Numbered from the stretch's first letter, positions 1 through 7,655 are shown. The stretch is 14,925 nt of DNA from an uncultured Collinsella sp. (GCA_900548255.1 URKH01000051.1:1-14925), one strand, 5' to 3'. The notes: generated by a model not told the origin, from the sequence alone. Made by a program: numbers and translations.

Positions 1-41
1 AAGAAGCCCTCGCCGCACGAAGTGCGCAGCGAGGGCTTCTT
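1..41 (-). terminator. Intrinsic terminator hairpin after ppc
   Basis: Thirteen-base arms (1-13 and 29-41, AAGAAGCCCTCGC / GCGAGGGCTTCTT) pair perfectly. An inner 5-bp stem (14-18 with 22-26) closes a GAA loop, and CA at 27-28 is bulged. The hairpin lies 65 bases beyond the ppc stop. The end arm is A/T-rich on both sides, so it could terminate transcription from either direction. The bases before position 1 are not visible, so the U-tract on the minus strand cannot be confirmed. Confidence 0.8.
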
Positions 42-105
42 GCATGTCCGAGGACGTGCCTAAAAGTAAGCTGATGGCGGGCCCGGACGACTACAGGGCT
101 ATCGA

Positions 106-2919
106 TTACCCCGTGTTCTGCAGTCCTGCCGAGACGCCGGTCACGGTCGAAAGAATCAGGCTCATGTACTCGGCCTTCTTCTCCTCGGCCATCTCGTCCT
201 GGTTCATACGCACCTCGCGAAGGGCGCGGACCTGGGCGATGGACAGGGCGTCGACATAGGGGTTGCGCACGCGGACAGCGCAGCCAAGCACGCGGCGGCG
301 CTGTAGCGGCCACTCGTCACCGACGATGGCAAGGACCCACTTACGGGTGAGCTGCATCTCGGTGAAGACCTTCTCGGACAGATCCTGGCGATCGCCCAGG
401 TGCAGATACATCTTGGCGATGCGCTGGTCGGTCTTAGCGATCGACATCTCGATGTTGTCGATAAAGGTGCGGAAGAACGGCCACTCCTGGTAGGCAGCCT
501 TGAGCTGATCAAGGTCGCCAAGCTGCTCGCAGGCAGTACCCAGGCCGTACCAAGCGGCCAGATTGATGCGCGCCTGGCTCCAGCTGAAGATCCACGGAAT
601 GGTACGCAGGTCGTCGAGCGACTTGGCGCCCAGGCCGCGCTTGGCGGGACGCGAGCCGATCGGCAGCAGACCGACCTCGGTCAGCGGCGTCACGGTCGAG
701 AACCACGGTGTAAAGTCCTCGGTGTTCAGCAGGTCCAGATAGCGCTCATGGCTTACTGCGTTGAGCTTCTCCGCCATATCCCAGAACTTCTGCGTGGTCT
801 CGGTGTTGGTCTTCTCGACACTCGGGGCCGACTGCAAAAGCGTTGCGGCGGCAACGGACTCAACATGGCGCTGGGCCAGCGTGCGGTTGCCGTAACGGGC
901 AAAGATGACCTCGCCCTGCTCGGTGAGCTTAAAGAAACAGTTGACCGAGCCCTTGGGCTGCGCCAGCACGGCCTTGTTGGCCGGGCCGCCGCCACGGCCC
1001 ACGGCACCGCCGCGACCGTGCATGAGCACCAGGTCGATATCGTTCTTCTCGGCCCACTTGGCGATGCGCTCCTGCGCGGAGTGCAGCGCGAGCATGGCCG
1101 TGGTAGGACCGGCGTCCTTGGAGGAGTCGGAATAGCCCAGCATGACCTCCATGCGGCGGTTGGTCTGGGCAAGGCGCTTTTGCACCACGGGCAGCGTAAG
1201 CATCTGGTCGAGCACGTCGACGCAGCCCTCGAGGTCCTCGAGCTGCTCGAACAGCGGGATCACGTCGAGCTCGGGGACATCCTCCTCGTGTGCAAAGGAC
1301 AGGTGGGCAAGCTCAAAGACGTCGGCCACATGCTGGGCGCTCTTGGTAAACGAGATGATGTAGCGATGCGCCATCTTCTTGCCGTAGCGCTTCTGGATGG
1401 AGCCGATGGCGCGGAAGGTATCGATGACCTCGCGCGTCATGGGCTGCAGGTCGCCATGGATACCGTTCTCGTGGATATCCTTGAGGGCGCGGGCGTGCAC
1501 CACGGAGTGCTGACGGAACTCCATCTCGACCATATGGAAGCCGAAGGACTCGACCTGCCAGATGATGGTCTGGACCGGGCCGTAGGCAGCACGGACGGCA
1601 CCGCAGGCGGCCAGCGAGCGCTGGACGACGCGCAGGTCCTCCAGGAACTCATCGGCGCTGTGGTACATGGTGTCGGTGATGCGACGGACGGTGGCGTTGA
1701 GTCGGTCTGCCATGACGAGCATGACGGCGCGATGCGGCTCGTGCTCGGAGATCAGCTCGGCGCGTGCCGTGTACTGGGTGCTCATCTCGACCTGATGGTT
1801 CCACAGGTTGATGAGCTCGGCAGACGGCTTGCTGTAGGTGGCCTCGAGCGTGAGGTTGCGGCCGATGCGGCGGCACTTGTCCTCGAGCTTGAGCACCATA
1901 TGGGTGAAATACTTGGCGGCGACCTCACGGCTTACCTTGGCGGTGACGTTGGGGTTACCGTCGCGGTCGGAGCCGATCCAGCTGCCGGGATGGAAGAATG
2001 CCGGGCACAGCGGCGGCACGGTACCGGCCTTATCACCCAGCACCCAGTCGTCAAAACGACGATAGATGACGGGAATGACGTCGAACAGCGTGTTATCGAA
2101 GATGTCGATGATGGTATCGGCTTCCTCGACCGGCGTGGGCTTCTTGAGCGCGATGGGGCTCGTACGCACCAGGGCGTCGATCTCCTGCAGCATATGGCGC
2201 TCGTTCTCCACCAGGTCGGAGCCGCCCAGACGCGGACGCTCCTCCAGCAGGTTGGAGATACGGCGAATCTTGCCCTCGACGGCCTTGCGACGGGCTTCGG
2301 TGGGATGTGCTGTAAAGACAGGGTGGAACTCAAGCTTGCCGAGCAGCTCGTTGGCGCCCTCGACACCCCTCTCGTTTACCAACTGGTGATAGGCGACGGT
2401 GAGTTCGTTGGCGGGATCGACCTCGGTATCGGTCGACGCACCGGCCTCGCGCTCGCGCAGCTGCGCCACACGGTAATTCTCCTCCGACAGGTTTGCCAGA
2501 TGGAAGAAGCTCGTAAAGGCGCGGACGATAACCTGCTGTTTATCGAGCGGCAGGCTGTCGATCAAATCGACGACTTCGCGAAACGCCACGGCGGTGGGCT
2601 CGTCGGCAGTGGGCACGCCCTGCTCGTCGACGGACTCATCGGCAGCACGGCTACCGGGGTTGCCGGCATTGGCCACAATCTCGGCTGTCAAAATCTTGTC
2701 GAACAGGTCCGCGATCTCGGGATCATACTCGCTAAGCACACGGCGCTCCAGGCGCAAGAACAGCGCCAGATTGTCGCGCAGCTCCTCGGGGATCTCGATC
2801 TCGGCGAGACGCTCCTTGGACTCGGCATTCGAGCCGATTCGGTTAACGAGGCGGTTGACCACGGCAGCGACGCGCGCCGCGGCTTCGGGTACAGACTGGT
2901 TGCTTAGGTTCTCAGCCAC
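106..2919 (-). CDS. ppc: Phosphoenolpyruvate carboxylase
   Basis: This cytoplasmic enzyme joins bicarbonate to phosphoenolpyruvate to give oxaloacetate, refilling the C4 pool. Numbering from a GTG at 2919 gives 937 aa. The catalytic-histidine motif TAHPTEARR has His at about 205. GSDRDGNPN follows near 317, then the lysine motif GYSDSSKDAG (595-604) and the glycine-rich PEP-binding loop HGRGGAVGRGGG (634-645). The protein ends in the family's typical C-terminal NTG. It is slightly longer than the E. coli enzyme (883 aa), with extra length in the N-terminal third. An in-frame ATG lies four codons upstream at 2931, but its AGGAGG sits one base away. The GTG has GGAGG four bases ahead, so I prefer it. 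The gene stands alone, with a terminator on each side and its own -10 box. No disruption is visible, and family assignment is near certain. Confidence 0.97.
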   Translation of the reverse strand: MAENLSNQSVPEAAARVAAVVNRLVNRIGSNAESKERLAEIEIPEELRDNLALFLRLERRVLSEYDPEIADLFDKILTAEIVANAGNPGSRAADESVDEQGVPTADEPTAVAFREVVDLIDSLPLDKQQVIVRAFTSFFHLANLSEENYRVAQLREREAGASTDTEVDPANELTVAYHQLVNERGVEGANELLGKLEFHPVFTAHPTEARRKAVEGKIRRISNLLEERPRLGGSDLVENERHMLQEIDALVRTSPIALKKPTPVEEADTIIDIFDNTLFDVIPVIYRRFDDWVLGDKAGTVPPLCPAFFHPGSWIGSDRDGNPNVTAKVSREVAAKYFTHMVLKLEDKCRRIGRNLTLEATYSKPSAELINLWNHQVEMSTQYTARAELISEHEPHRAVMLVMADRLNATVRRITDTMYHSADEFLEDLRVVQRSLAACGAVRAAYGPVQTIIWQVESFGFHMVEMEFRQHSVVHARALKDIHENGIHGDLQPMTREVIDTFRAIGSIQKRYGKKMAHRYIISFTKSAQHVADVFELAHLSFAHEEDVPELDVIPLFEQLEDLEGCVDVLDQMLTLPVVQKRLAQTNRRMEVMLGYSDSSKDAGPTTAMLALHSAQERIAKWAEKNDIDLVLMHGRGGAVGRGGGPANKAVLAQPKGSVNCFFKLTEQGEVIFARYGNRTLAQRHVESVAAATLLQSAPSVEKTNTETTQKFWDMAEKLNAVSHERYLDLLNTEDFTPWFSTVTPLTEVGLLPIGSRPAKRGLGAKSLDDLRTIPWIFSWSQARINLAAWYGLGTACEQLGDLDQLKAAYQEWPFFRTFIDNIEMSIAKTDQRIAKMYLHLGDRQDLSEKVFTEMQLTRKWVLAIVGDEWPLQRRRVLGCAVRVRNPYVDALSIAQVRALREVRMNQDEMAEEKKAEYMSLILSTVTGVSAGLQNTG

Positions 2920-2940
2920 GTTTCCTCCCATTCCTCCTTC
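2917..2940 (-). promoter_or_regulatory. Doubled Shine-Dalgarno at the ppc start
   Basis: On the minus strand the order is GAAGGAGGA, ATG (2931), GGAGGAAAC, GTG (2919). The first SD is almost fused to the ATG, a spacing too tight for normal initiation there. The second SD is formed by the codons just after the ATG and stands four bases before the GTG. This favours GTG as the main start, though both could be used. Confidence 0.6.
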
Positions 2941-2963
2941 TATGCACGTAACATGCGGTATCC

Positions 2964-2992
2964 ATTATAGGCACTCGGCAAAAACTTTCGGA
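2964..2992 (-). promoter_or_regulatory. Probable ppc promoter
   Basis: A perfect TATAAT (minus strand, 2969-2964) lies about 45 bases before the preferred ppc start. No good TTGACA is found 16-18 bases further upstream; the bases there read close to TCCGAA. The -10 assignment is reasonable and the -35 weak. It lies downstream of the hisS terminator, which suits independent transcription of ppc. Confidence 0.5.
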
Positions 2993-3083
2993 GCTGATTG
3001 CGCTTTACCACACAAAAGTATTTTCTGCATTGCAAGGGTTTTTGCCCCAAATGGTCGTATTTCTCGGTGGACGGCATATGCAA

Positions 3084-3119
3084 ACGGGGGCATTCCGCAT
3101 AAATGCGAAACACCCCCGT
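3084..3119 (-). terminator. Intrinsic terminator after hisS
   Basis: ACGGGGG (3084-3090) pairs with CCCCCGT (3113-3119), and an inner stem CGCAT / ATGCG (3096-3100, 3103-3107) stacks inside with small internal loops. On the minus strand the stem is followed by a short TTTG. It is about 60 bases beyond the hisS stop, separating hisS from ppc. Confidence 0.7.
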
Positions 3120-3176
3120 AACAATCGCTCTCCATGAGCAGGGCACGTTAGCAGGCCCGCAGCTCAAAAAGATGCG

Positions 3177-4490
3177 CTACAGGCGCTCGCGAACCGCCTC
3201 GACCACGTTGGCCAAATCGACGAGAACCTCGTCGTGACTCTGCATGTCGCGCACCTTGACCTTGCCGGCGGCAAGCTCGTCGCCGCCCAGGACCAGGATG
3301 AGCTTGGCGCCCACCTTGTCGGCCTGCTTAAACTGGGCCTTGAGCGAACGACCCTGGTAGTCGGCCTCGGTCACGATGCCTGCGGCGCGAAGCTCCTGCG
3401 TGATGGCAAAGACGTTCTGACGCAGCTCCTTGCCGGCATTGGCGACGTAGACGCACGGGGCCTCCTCGGCACCCAAGTCGTTACCAAATGCCTGAAGGGC
3501 CAGCAGGGCGCGCTCAAAACCGACGGCGAAGCCGACGCCGGCCGTGGGCTTGCCACCCTCGAGCTCGACCAAGCCGTCATAGCGACCGCCGCCACCGATG
3601 GAGCCGACACCGGCACCGGGAGCCTCGACCTCAAAGACAGTACGGGTGTAGTAGTCCAGGCCGCGCACCAGGGTGGGATCCTCGACATACTCGATACCGG
3701 CGGCATCCAGATAGCGCTTGACCTGCTCGTAGTGCTCGCGGCACTCGTCGCACAGGTTGTCGCCCATCAGCGGGGCCTCGGCCATGATCTCGCGGCAGCG
3801 GTCGTTCTTGCAGTCGAAGGCGCGCAGCGGATTGAGCTCGGCGCGCTCGCGGCACTCGTCGCACATCTCGTCGGCGTGATCGAGAATGAACTGCTTGACC
3901 TGCTCGCGATAGGCCGGACGGCACTGGGCATCGCCCATCGAGTTAATGAGTAGACGAAGCTTGGAAAGATCGAAGCCCAGGCGCTTGTAGAACTCCATGA
4001 GCATAATGATGCACTCGGCGTCTGCCGCCGGATCGGGAGCACCGAGCCACTCGATGCCCACCTGGTGGAACTGGCGCAGGCGTCCCTTCTGGGGGCGCTC
4101 GCCACGGAACATGGCCTCGGCGTAATAGGCCTTAAACGGCGTGGAGCCCTGGGGCACCAGGTTGTTCTCGACGACGGCGCGCACCACACCGGCCGTGCCC
4201 TCGGGACGAAGGGCCAGGCGCTGCTTGGGCTTAAGCTTGGTGTCGGTGCCCTCGGTAAAGACGCGCTCCAGGTTGGCGCCGCTGAACACGCGGAACATTT
4301 CCTTGCGCACGACGTCGGTCGACTGGCCGATACCGTGGACAAACACGTCCACCTGCTCGATCGCGGGCGTCTCGATGGGCTTAAAACCAAACGGCTCGAA
4401 CACGCCGGCCGCAATCTGCTGCATCTTTTGCCAGGCGCGCATCTCGGCGCCGATAAGGTCGCGGGTTCCCTCCGCCTTCTGTGCCTGCAT
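3177..4490 (-). CDS. hisS: Histidyl-tRNA synthetase
   Basis: This class II aminoacyl-tRNA synthetase charges tRNA-His in the cytoplasm. From the ATG at 4490 it is 437 aa, normal for the family. Motif 2 elements are LRPEGTAG (94-101) and RGERPQKGRLRQFHQVG (129-145). The histidine-specific motifs are RGLDYYTRT (276-284) and GGGGRYDGL (299-307). Motif 3 is GVGFAVGFER (318-327), and the last ~95 residues are the anticodon-binding domain. An insertion at 205-255 has six cysteines (210, 213, 227, 232, 247, 250) in CxxC, CxxxxC and CxxC pairs. The frame extends two codons further to a TTG at 4496, but GAAAGG is only three bases from that TTG and nine from the ATG, so the ATG is chosen. I see no T-box in the short leader. 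The gene has its own terminator and promoter. Confidence 0.96.
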   Translation of the reverse strand: MQAQKAEGTRDLIGAEMRAWQKMQQIAAGVFEPFGFKPIETPAIEQVDVFVHGIGQSTDVVRKEMFRVFSGANLERVFTEGTDTKLKPKQRLALRPEGTAGVVRAVVENNLVPQGSTPFKAYYAEAMFRGERPQKGRLRQFHQVGIEWLGAPDPAADAECIIMLMEFYKRLGFDLSKLRLLINSMGDAQCRPAYREQVKQFILDHADEMCDECRERAELNPLRAFDCKNDRCREIMAEAPLMGDNLCDECREHYEQVKRYLDAAGIEYVEDPTLVRGLDYYTRTVFEVEAPGAGVGSIGGGGRYDGLVELEGGKPTAGVGFAVGFERALLALQAFGNDLGAEEAPCVYVANAGKELRQNVFAITQELRAAGIVTEADYQGRSLKAQFKQADKVGAKLILVLGGDELAAGKVKVRDMQSHDEVLVDLANVVEAVRERL

Positions 4491-4499
4491 GGGCAAACA

Positions 4500-4505
4500 C
4501 CTTTC
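4500..4505 (-). promoter_or_regulatory. hisS ribosome binding site
   Basis: GAAAGG (minus strand, 4505-4500) is nine bases before the ATG at 4490 and three before the TTG at 4496, so it decides the start in favour of the ATG. Confidence 0.6.
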
Positions 4506-4532
4506 TTTTGTATCGCGTCATAGGTAACGGTC

Positions 4533-4538
4533 ATTATA
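4533..4538 (-). promoter_or_regulatory. Probable hisS -10 box
   Basis: A perfect TATAAT on the minus strand lies about 43 bases before the hisS ATG, predicting a leader near 35 bases. No recognisable -35 is present. The place where it should lie falls at the foot of the long hairpin at 4556-4615. Confidence 0.5.
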
Positions 4539-4555
4539 CGGCACAAACACATACA

Positions 4556-4615
4556 GCGGCGGCGCGTCTGACCGAACGAGGGTATGGGGGCTCGTTCGGC
4601 CAGATGCGCCGCCGC
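4556..4615. repeat. Long inverted repeat between MFS remnant and hisS
   Basis: Bases 4556-4580 pair with 4591-4615: nine perfect pairs around a 10-base loop, one A-C mismatch (4571/4600), then 15 further pairs including one G-T. It lies 47 bases beyond the stop of the MFS remnant, so it may be that gene's transcription barrier. However, no T-run follows on the minus strand, so it is not a classical intrinsic terminator. Confidence 0.8.
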
Positions 4616-4661
4616 GGTAGCCACGGACGAAGCGGACAAGCGGCAATGCGCTTTGGCCTAT

Positions 4662-5070
4662 CTACTCCCCCGCCACGCTCGCGCGCAACTTGGCGGCGAT
4701 AGGCTCGGATGCTAGCAGGAACACAAGCATGACCACGGAGCACGCCAGGCACACAATCCAGGTGCTCGCAAAGGAGCCCGTGACATCGAACAGCACGCCC
4801 GAGACAATGGCGCCCACGGTGCCGCCGACCATCTCGAGCGAGGTAATGGTGCCCGTGACCTTACCCAGGTCGGCCATGCCAAACTGCTTAGACGCAGCGA
4901 TCGTAGGCGTTGGAGATGTTGTACTGCGCAAGGGAAATGCCCAGGTCGCTGACGATCAACGGCTGGAACAGGCTCATGCAGTTGACGAAAATCGTGTAGC
5001 ACGTGGCCATGATCACGAAGCCAGAGGCCACCACGAGCCAGCCGGGGAAAAACTTACGCTGCTGGGACAT
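4662..5070 (-). pseudogene. MFS transporter remnant with large internal deletion
   Basis: The ATG at 5070 has a good Shine-Dalgarno (AAGGAG, four bases away). It opens a typical MFS N-terminus with TM1 (about residues 9-32) and the segment leading to TM2, then stops after 60 residues (stop near 4888). The second piece, in another frame and ending at 4662, has the last part of such a protein: IAASKQFGMADLGKV, then TM11-like and TM12-like helices and a charged tail. The whole remnant is about 410 bases, whereas MFS genes are normally 1.2-1.3 kb. So some 0.8-0.9 kb covering TM2-TM10 is missing and the junction (about 4890-4925) is out of frame. The N-terminal sequence resembles oxalate/formate-antiporter-like MFS proteins, but the substrate is unknown. 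It follows the M20 amidohydrolase and was probably its partner transporter. Confidence 0.85.
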
Positions 5071-5097
5071 ACTGCTCCTTATTTAACAAACGAATAG

Positions 5098-5114
5098 CCG
5101 GCGCCGGGCGCCGG
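5098..5114. repeat. GC-rich perfect palindrome
   Basis: CCGGCGCC (5098-5105) and GGCGCCGG (5107-5114) are perfect inverted arms around a single G. The right arm shares CCGG (5111-5114) with the outer stem of the neighbouring element at 5111-5200, so the two pairings exclude each other at their ends. Its role is unknown. Confidence 0.6.
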
Positions 5115-5200
5115 TAGTGCCCAAGATTGCCTTGAAAGACAAGGGCATAGGCCTTACGGCCATGCCCGCAGGCTTGAAAGGCAAGGTTGGGTGCTACCGG
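5111..5200. repeat. Structured hairpin element, copy 1
   Basis: The outer 14-bp stem is 5111-5124 with 5187-5200 (two G-T pairs). Inside are a 2x2 purine mismatch, TTGCC / GGCAA (5127-5131, 5180-5184), TT / AA, tandem G-A mismatches (5134-5135 against 5176-5177), and AAG / CTT. The terminal hairpin GGGCAT-A-GGCC, loop TTAC, GGCCATGCCC runs from 5143 to 5167. The right outer arm contains the stop codon of the amidohydrolase gene (5194-5196). The same architecture recurs at 13069-13160. On the minus strand it could end transcription of the amidohydrolase, though the T-run is poor. Confidence 0.7.
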
Positions 5201-6489
5201 TGGTCGGCGATATAGCCCAAAGCGACGGCGGTATAGGCCGCGGCACCGAGCGGCAGTTCGGCATCGTTAAAGCGCGCCTTGGGATGATGCTGAGCAAAAT
5301 GCTCGTCCGTATCAGTCACGGCAGCGCCCACGGTAAAGTACGCACTCGGGATCTCGCTCGAGATCAACGCGAAGTCCTCGCTCGCCATGGCGTGGAACAG
5401 CGGCAGGAAGGCGGACTTGGGCAGCACCGCGCCCACGTAGCCAAGCGACGCCTGCGTCATATCGTCATCGAGTACGAGCGGGGGAACATCCGAGAGCGTC
5501 TCAATAGTCGCCGGCGTACGATAGGTCGTGGCAACGCCTTTGACGACCTCCGCGATGCGGGCCTTGAGGTGCTCCATGAGCTCGACATCGAAGCCACGCA
5601 GCGTTCCCTCGAGCACACAAGTATCAGGGATGACATTTGCGGCCTGACCGCCGGCGAACTTGCCAACGGTAAGCGCGACCTCCTTGGCCGCCGGCACTTC
5701 GCGAGCGATAAGCTCCTGAAGTGCCAGATGCACGTGCACGCCCGCCGTAATGGGGTCGATGCAGATCTCGGGGCTCGAGCCATGACCGCCCTTGCCCTGC
5801 AGCGTGATGCGGAAACCGTACACGCCCGAGAGCGCCGGACTGCCGTAAAGCACCAGGCCAAGCGGCGACTGGCTATTGACATGCATGGCAAAGGCGACCT
5901 GAGGGCGCGGGTTCTGCAGCAGACCGTCGGCGATGGCGGCGCGGGCACCCTCAAAGGTTTCCTCGCCCGGCTGGAACAGCAGCTTAACCGTGGCGTTGGC
6001 ATCAACAAGCTCAGTCTCGCGCGCTTTGAGCATACGAGCCGCGCCAAGCAGCGCCGTCGCGTGCATATCGTGACCGCAAGCGTGCATGCAGCCGTTGGTG
6101 GATGCAAAGGGCTCGCCGGATTCCTCGGCAACGGGCAGGGCGTCCATGTCGCCACGAAGCATGATGACCGTACCAGCCTGCTCATTCGTGCAGACGCCAT
6201 TGCCTTGGGCCGCGGCGGCACCGGAGCCGACAAGGCCCACAACACAGGAGCCGTCGACGAGCGTGGCAAACGGGATGTCCATCTCGGTCAGACGTGCCTG
6301 GATATACGCAGAGGTCTGTGGGAGGCTATTACCCAGCTCGGGCATCTGGTGGAGATCGTGTCGCCACGCAGCGAGCTCGTCTGCAAAAGCCTGAGCTTCT
6401 GCAACAAGACCGTCACCGATAGCGGTCTGCGCCGCGGCGGTGGCCTTGGGCGTTGATTGCGGTTGAAGATCGGACAAAGCTGGTGCCAT
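5194..6489 (-). CDS. M20-family amidohydrolase (hippurate/aminoacylase-like)
   Basis: This is a dinuclear-metal amidohydrolase that cleaves N-acyl or related amide bonds; the true substrate cannot be read from sequence. From the ATG at 6489 it is 431 aa, typical of the family. In order: RHDLHQMPELG (43-53), the metal-binding RGDMDALP (112-119), MHACGHDMH (135-143), the catalytic-glutamate motif PGEETFEGA (174-182), GKGGHGSSPE of the dimerisation-lid domain (232-241), and the late motif AMASEDFA (367-374). There is no signal peptide, so it is cytoplasmic. A longer frame starts with TTG at 6543, but GGAGG (6500-6496) sits six bases before the ATG and settles the start. An EamA permease gene lies upstream with its own terminator. 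Downstream is the broken MFS transporter, suggesting a former uptake-and-hydrolysis pair. Confidence 0.92.
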   Translation of the reverse strand: MAPALSDLQPQSTPKATAAAQTAIGDGLVAEAQAFADELAAWRHDLHQMPELGNSLPQTSAYIQARLTEMDIPFATLVDGSCVVGLVGSGAAAAQGNGVCTNEQAGTVIMLRGDMDALPVAEESGEPFASTNGCMHACGHDMHATALLGAARMLKARETELVDANATVKLLFQPGEETFEGARAAIADGLLQNPRPQVAFAMHVNSQSPLGLVLYGSPALSGVYGFRITLQGKGGHGSSPEICIDPITAGVHVHLALQELIAREVPAAKEVALTVGKFAGGQAANVIPDTCVLEGTLRGFDVELMEHLKARIAEVVKGVATTYRTPATIETLSDVPPLVLDDDMTQASLGYVGAVLPKSAFLPLFHAMASEDFALISSEIPSAYFTVGAAVTDTDEHFAQHHPKARFNDAELPLGAAAYTAVALGYIADHR

Positions 6490-6495
6490 AAATGC

Positions 6496-6500
6496 CCTCC
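6496..6500 (-). promoter_or_regulatory. Ribosome binding site of the M20 amidohydrolase
   Basis: GGAGG on the minus strand, six bases before the ATG at 6489. The alternative TTG at 6543 has no comparable site, so the 431-residue form is preferred. Confidence 0.7.
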
Positions 6501-6567
6501 AGTAACGTTTTTGCAGTAAGCACTTTGATAGCGTAAAGCGCAAGGTACAACTTTAAGGGCGAGGCAT

Positions 6568-6593
6568 AAAAAATGCCGCCCCAGGAGGGCGGC
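6568..6593 (-). terminator. Intrinsic terminator of the EamA permease gene
   Basis: GCCGCCC and GGGCGGC (6575-6581, 6587-6593) form a 7-bp all-GC stem with a 5-base loop. On the minus strand it is followed by ATTTTTT (6574-6568). It starts 12 bases beyond the permease stop: a textbook terminator that separates the permease from the amidohydrolase. Confidence 0.9.
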
Positions 6594-6605
6594 GCAACAA
6601 GTTGT

Positions 6606-7589
6606 TTACAATTGCGGGCGCGGCTTTCGACGCAAAAAATCGAAGTGAGTCTCGCTCAAGATAATCGACAGGAAGATAAGCACAAAGCCGGCGAGCAGGC
6701 GCGAGGTGAGCGCCTCCCCCATCAGCAGCACCGAAAACAACACGCCCGAAGGCGACTCCATCGAAAGGAGCAGCGAGCCCGTCGAAGCCGGGACATGCGC
6801 CAGGCCGACGTTTTGGATGAGCAGAGCCACGCATGTGCAGCCCACCGAGAGAAACGCCATCACACAGATAAAATTCGGCGTCCACACGGACAGAGGCGCC
6901 TGGGTCTCGAATAGCAGCGACGAGATCAGGCTCAGCACGCCATTGCCCACAAACATCCAAAACGTGATGACGTTGATGTCCATTTTGCGACCGTACTTGG
7001 CGGTCACCGCCATCTGGATGGCGAAGAAGACCGCGCCGCCCAGCGTAATGGCATCGCCGATGTTGAACTCGACGCTATCGAGCGCCACCAGGCCAATGCC
7101 CGCCAAGCACAGCAGTGCCGCGCCCAGATTATAGCGGGTGAGTTTTTCGCCGCTCAGAAAATAGCTCGCAAAGGGCACGAGGATGCAGTACGTACCCGTC
7201 AAAAACGCGTTCTTGCCCGCCGTGGTGTGCGCCAGGCCGACCGTCTGCAGGACGTAGGCGGCCCACATAAGTGTGCCCATTCCAAGTCCGACGATAAGAT
7301 TGCGGGCGTTGAGGTGCGCGATGATGCGCTTGTGGAAGATGACAAACATGACCAACGCCGCAGGCAGAAAGCGCACGCAGAGCAGTTCAAACACCGGAAT
7401 GGTGTCGAGCGCGTCCTTCATAGTGGTAAAGGAGTAACCCCAGATAATCGCCACCGAAAGCAGTAGAACTTTCCAGAACAACGGCGAACGAGCACCGGCA
7501 CCACGGGAGGTGCCGCCCGCACCCAGGTCCTCGCGAGCCACAGGGCCATCGGGCATCATTTCGATATTGTCAGTGACATGCTGGGGCAT
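6606..7589 (-). CDS. EamA/DMT-family permease
   Basis: This is an integral membrane transporter of the drug/metabolite superfamily (327 aa, the usual size). About 35 hydrophilic residues precede ten predicted membrane helices in two EamA repeats, roughly 39-170 and 178-312. The first repeat opens with the typical VAIIWGYSFTTMKDAL (46-61). The second carries SMESPSGVLFSVLLMGEALT (276-295), the characteristic end-of-repeat motif with Glu and Gly-Glu. A basic C-terminal tail (RRKPR) should face the cytoplasm. GAGGAT lies five bases before the ATG. Substrate is unknown; the family includes amino acid, nucleotide-precursor and metabolite exporters. It has its own terminator downstream, and the preceding operon ends in terminators, so it is probably monocistronic. 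I did not find a convincing promoter in the GC-rich 60 bases upstream. Confidence 0.9.
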   Translation of the reverse strand: MPQHVTDNIEMMPDGPVAREDLGAGGTSRGAGARSPLFWKVLLLSVAIIWGYSFTTMKDALDTIPVFELLCVRFLPAALVMFVIFHKRIIAHLNARNLIVGLGMGTLMWAAYVLQTVGLAHTTAGKNAFLTGTYCILVPFASYFLSGEKLTRYNLGAALLCLAGIGLVALDSVEFNIGDAITLGGAVFFAIQMAVTAKYGRKMDINVITFWMFVGNGVLSLISSLLFETQAPLSVWTPNFICVMAFLSVGCTCVALLIQNVGLAHVPASTGSLLLSMESPSGVLFSVLLMGEALTSRLLAGFVLIFLSIILSETHFDFLRRKPRPQL

Positions 7590-7655
7590 AGGGCATCCTC
7601 GCGCTCAATCTGGGCGTGGTGTCCGCACGCGCGTGACCGCATGCCGCCTCATGGT

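Noticed and set aside
400..2907. An 835-codon open frame on the plus strand opposite ppc
   Set aside because: It lies wholly antisense to a gene with clear catalytic motifs. GC-rich third positions leave few stops in this antisense frame. Its residues are low-diversity (Leu, Val, Gly, Asp) without recognisable domains or a start signal.
3767..4639. A 290-codon minus-strand frame overlapping hisS
   Set aside because: It is a shifted frame of hisS, rich in Ser, Arg and Pro. HisRS motifs occur only in the other frame.
4491..4661. T-box or histidine-responsive leader upstream of hisS
   Set aside because: The likely start site leaves a leader of only about 35 bases. I see no T-box sequence and no antiterminator/terminator pair with a T-run.
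5191..6456. A 421-codon plus-strand open frame opposite the amidohydrolase
   Set aside because: It is the antisense shadow of an enzyme with all metal-binding motifs in place, and its product is composition-biased.
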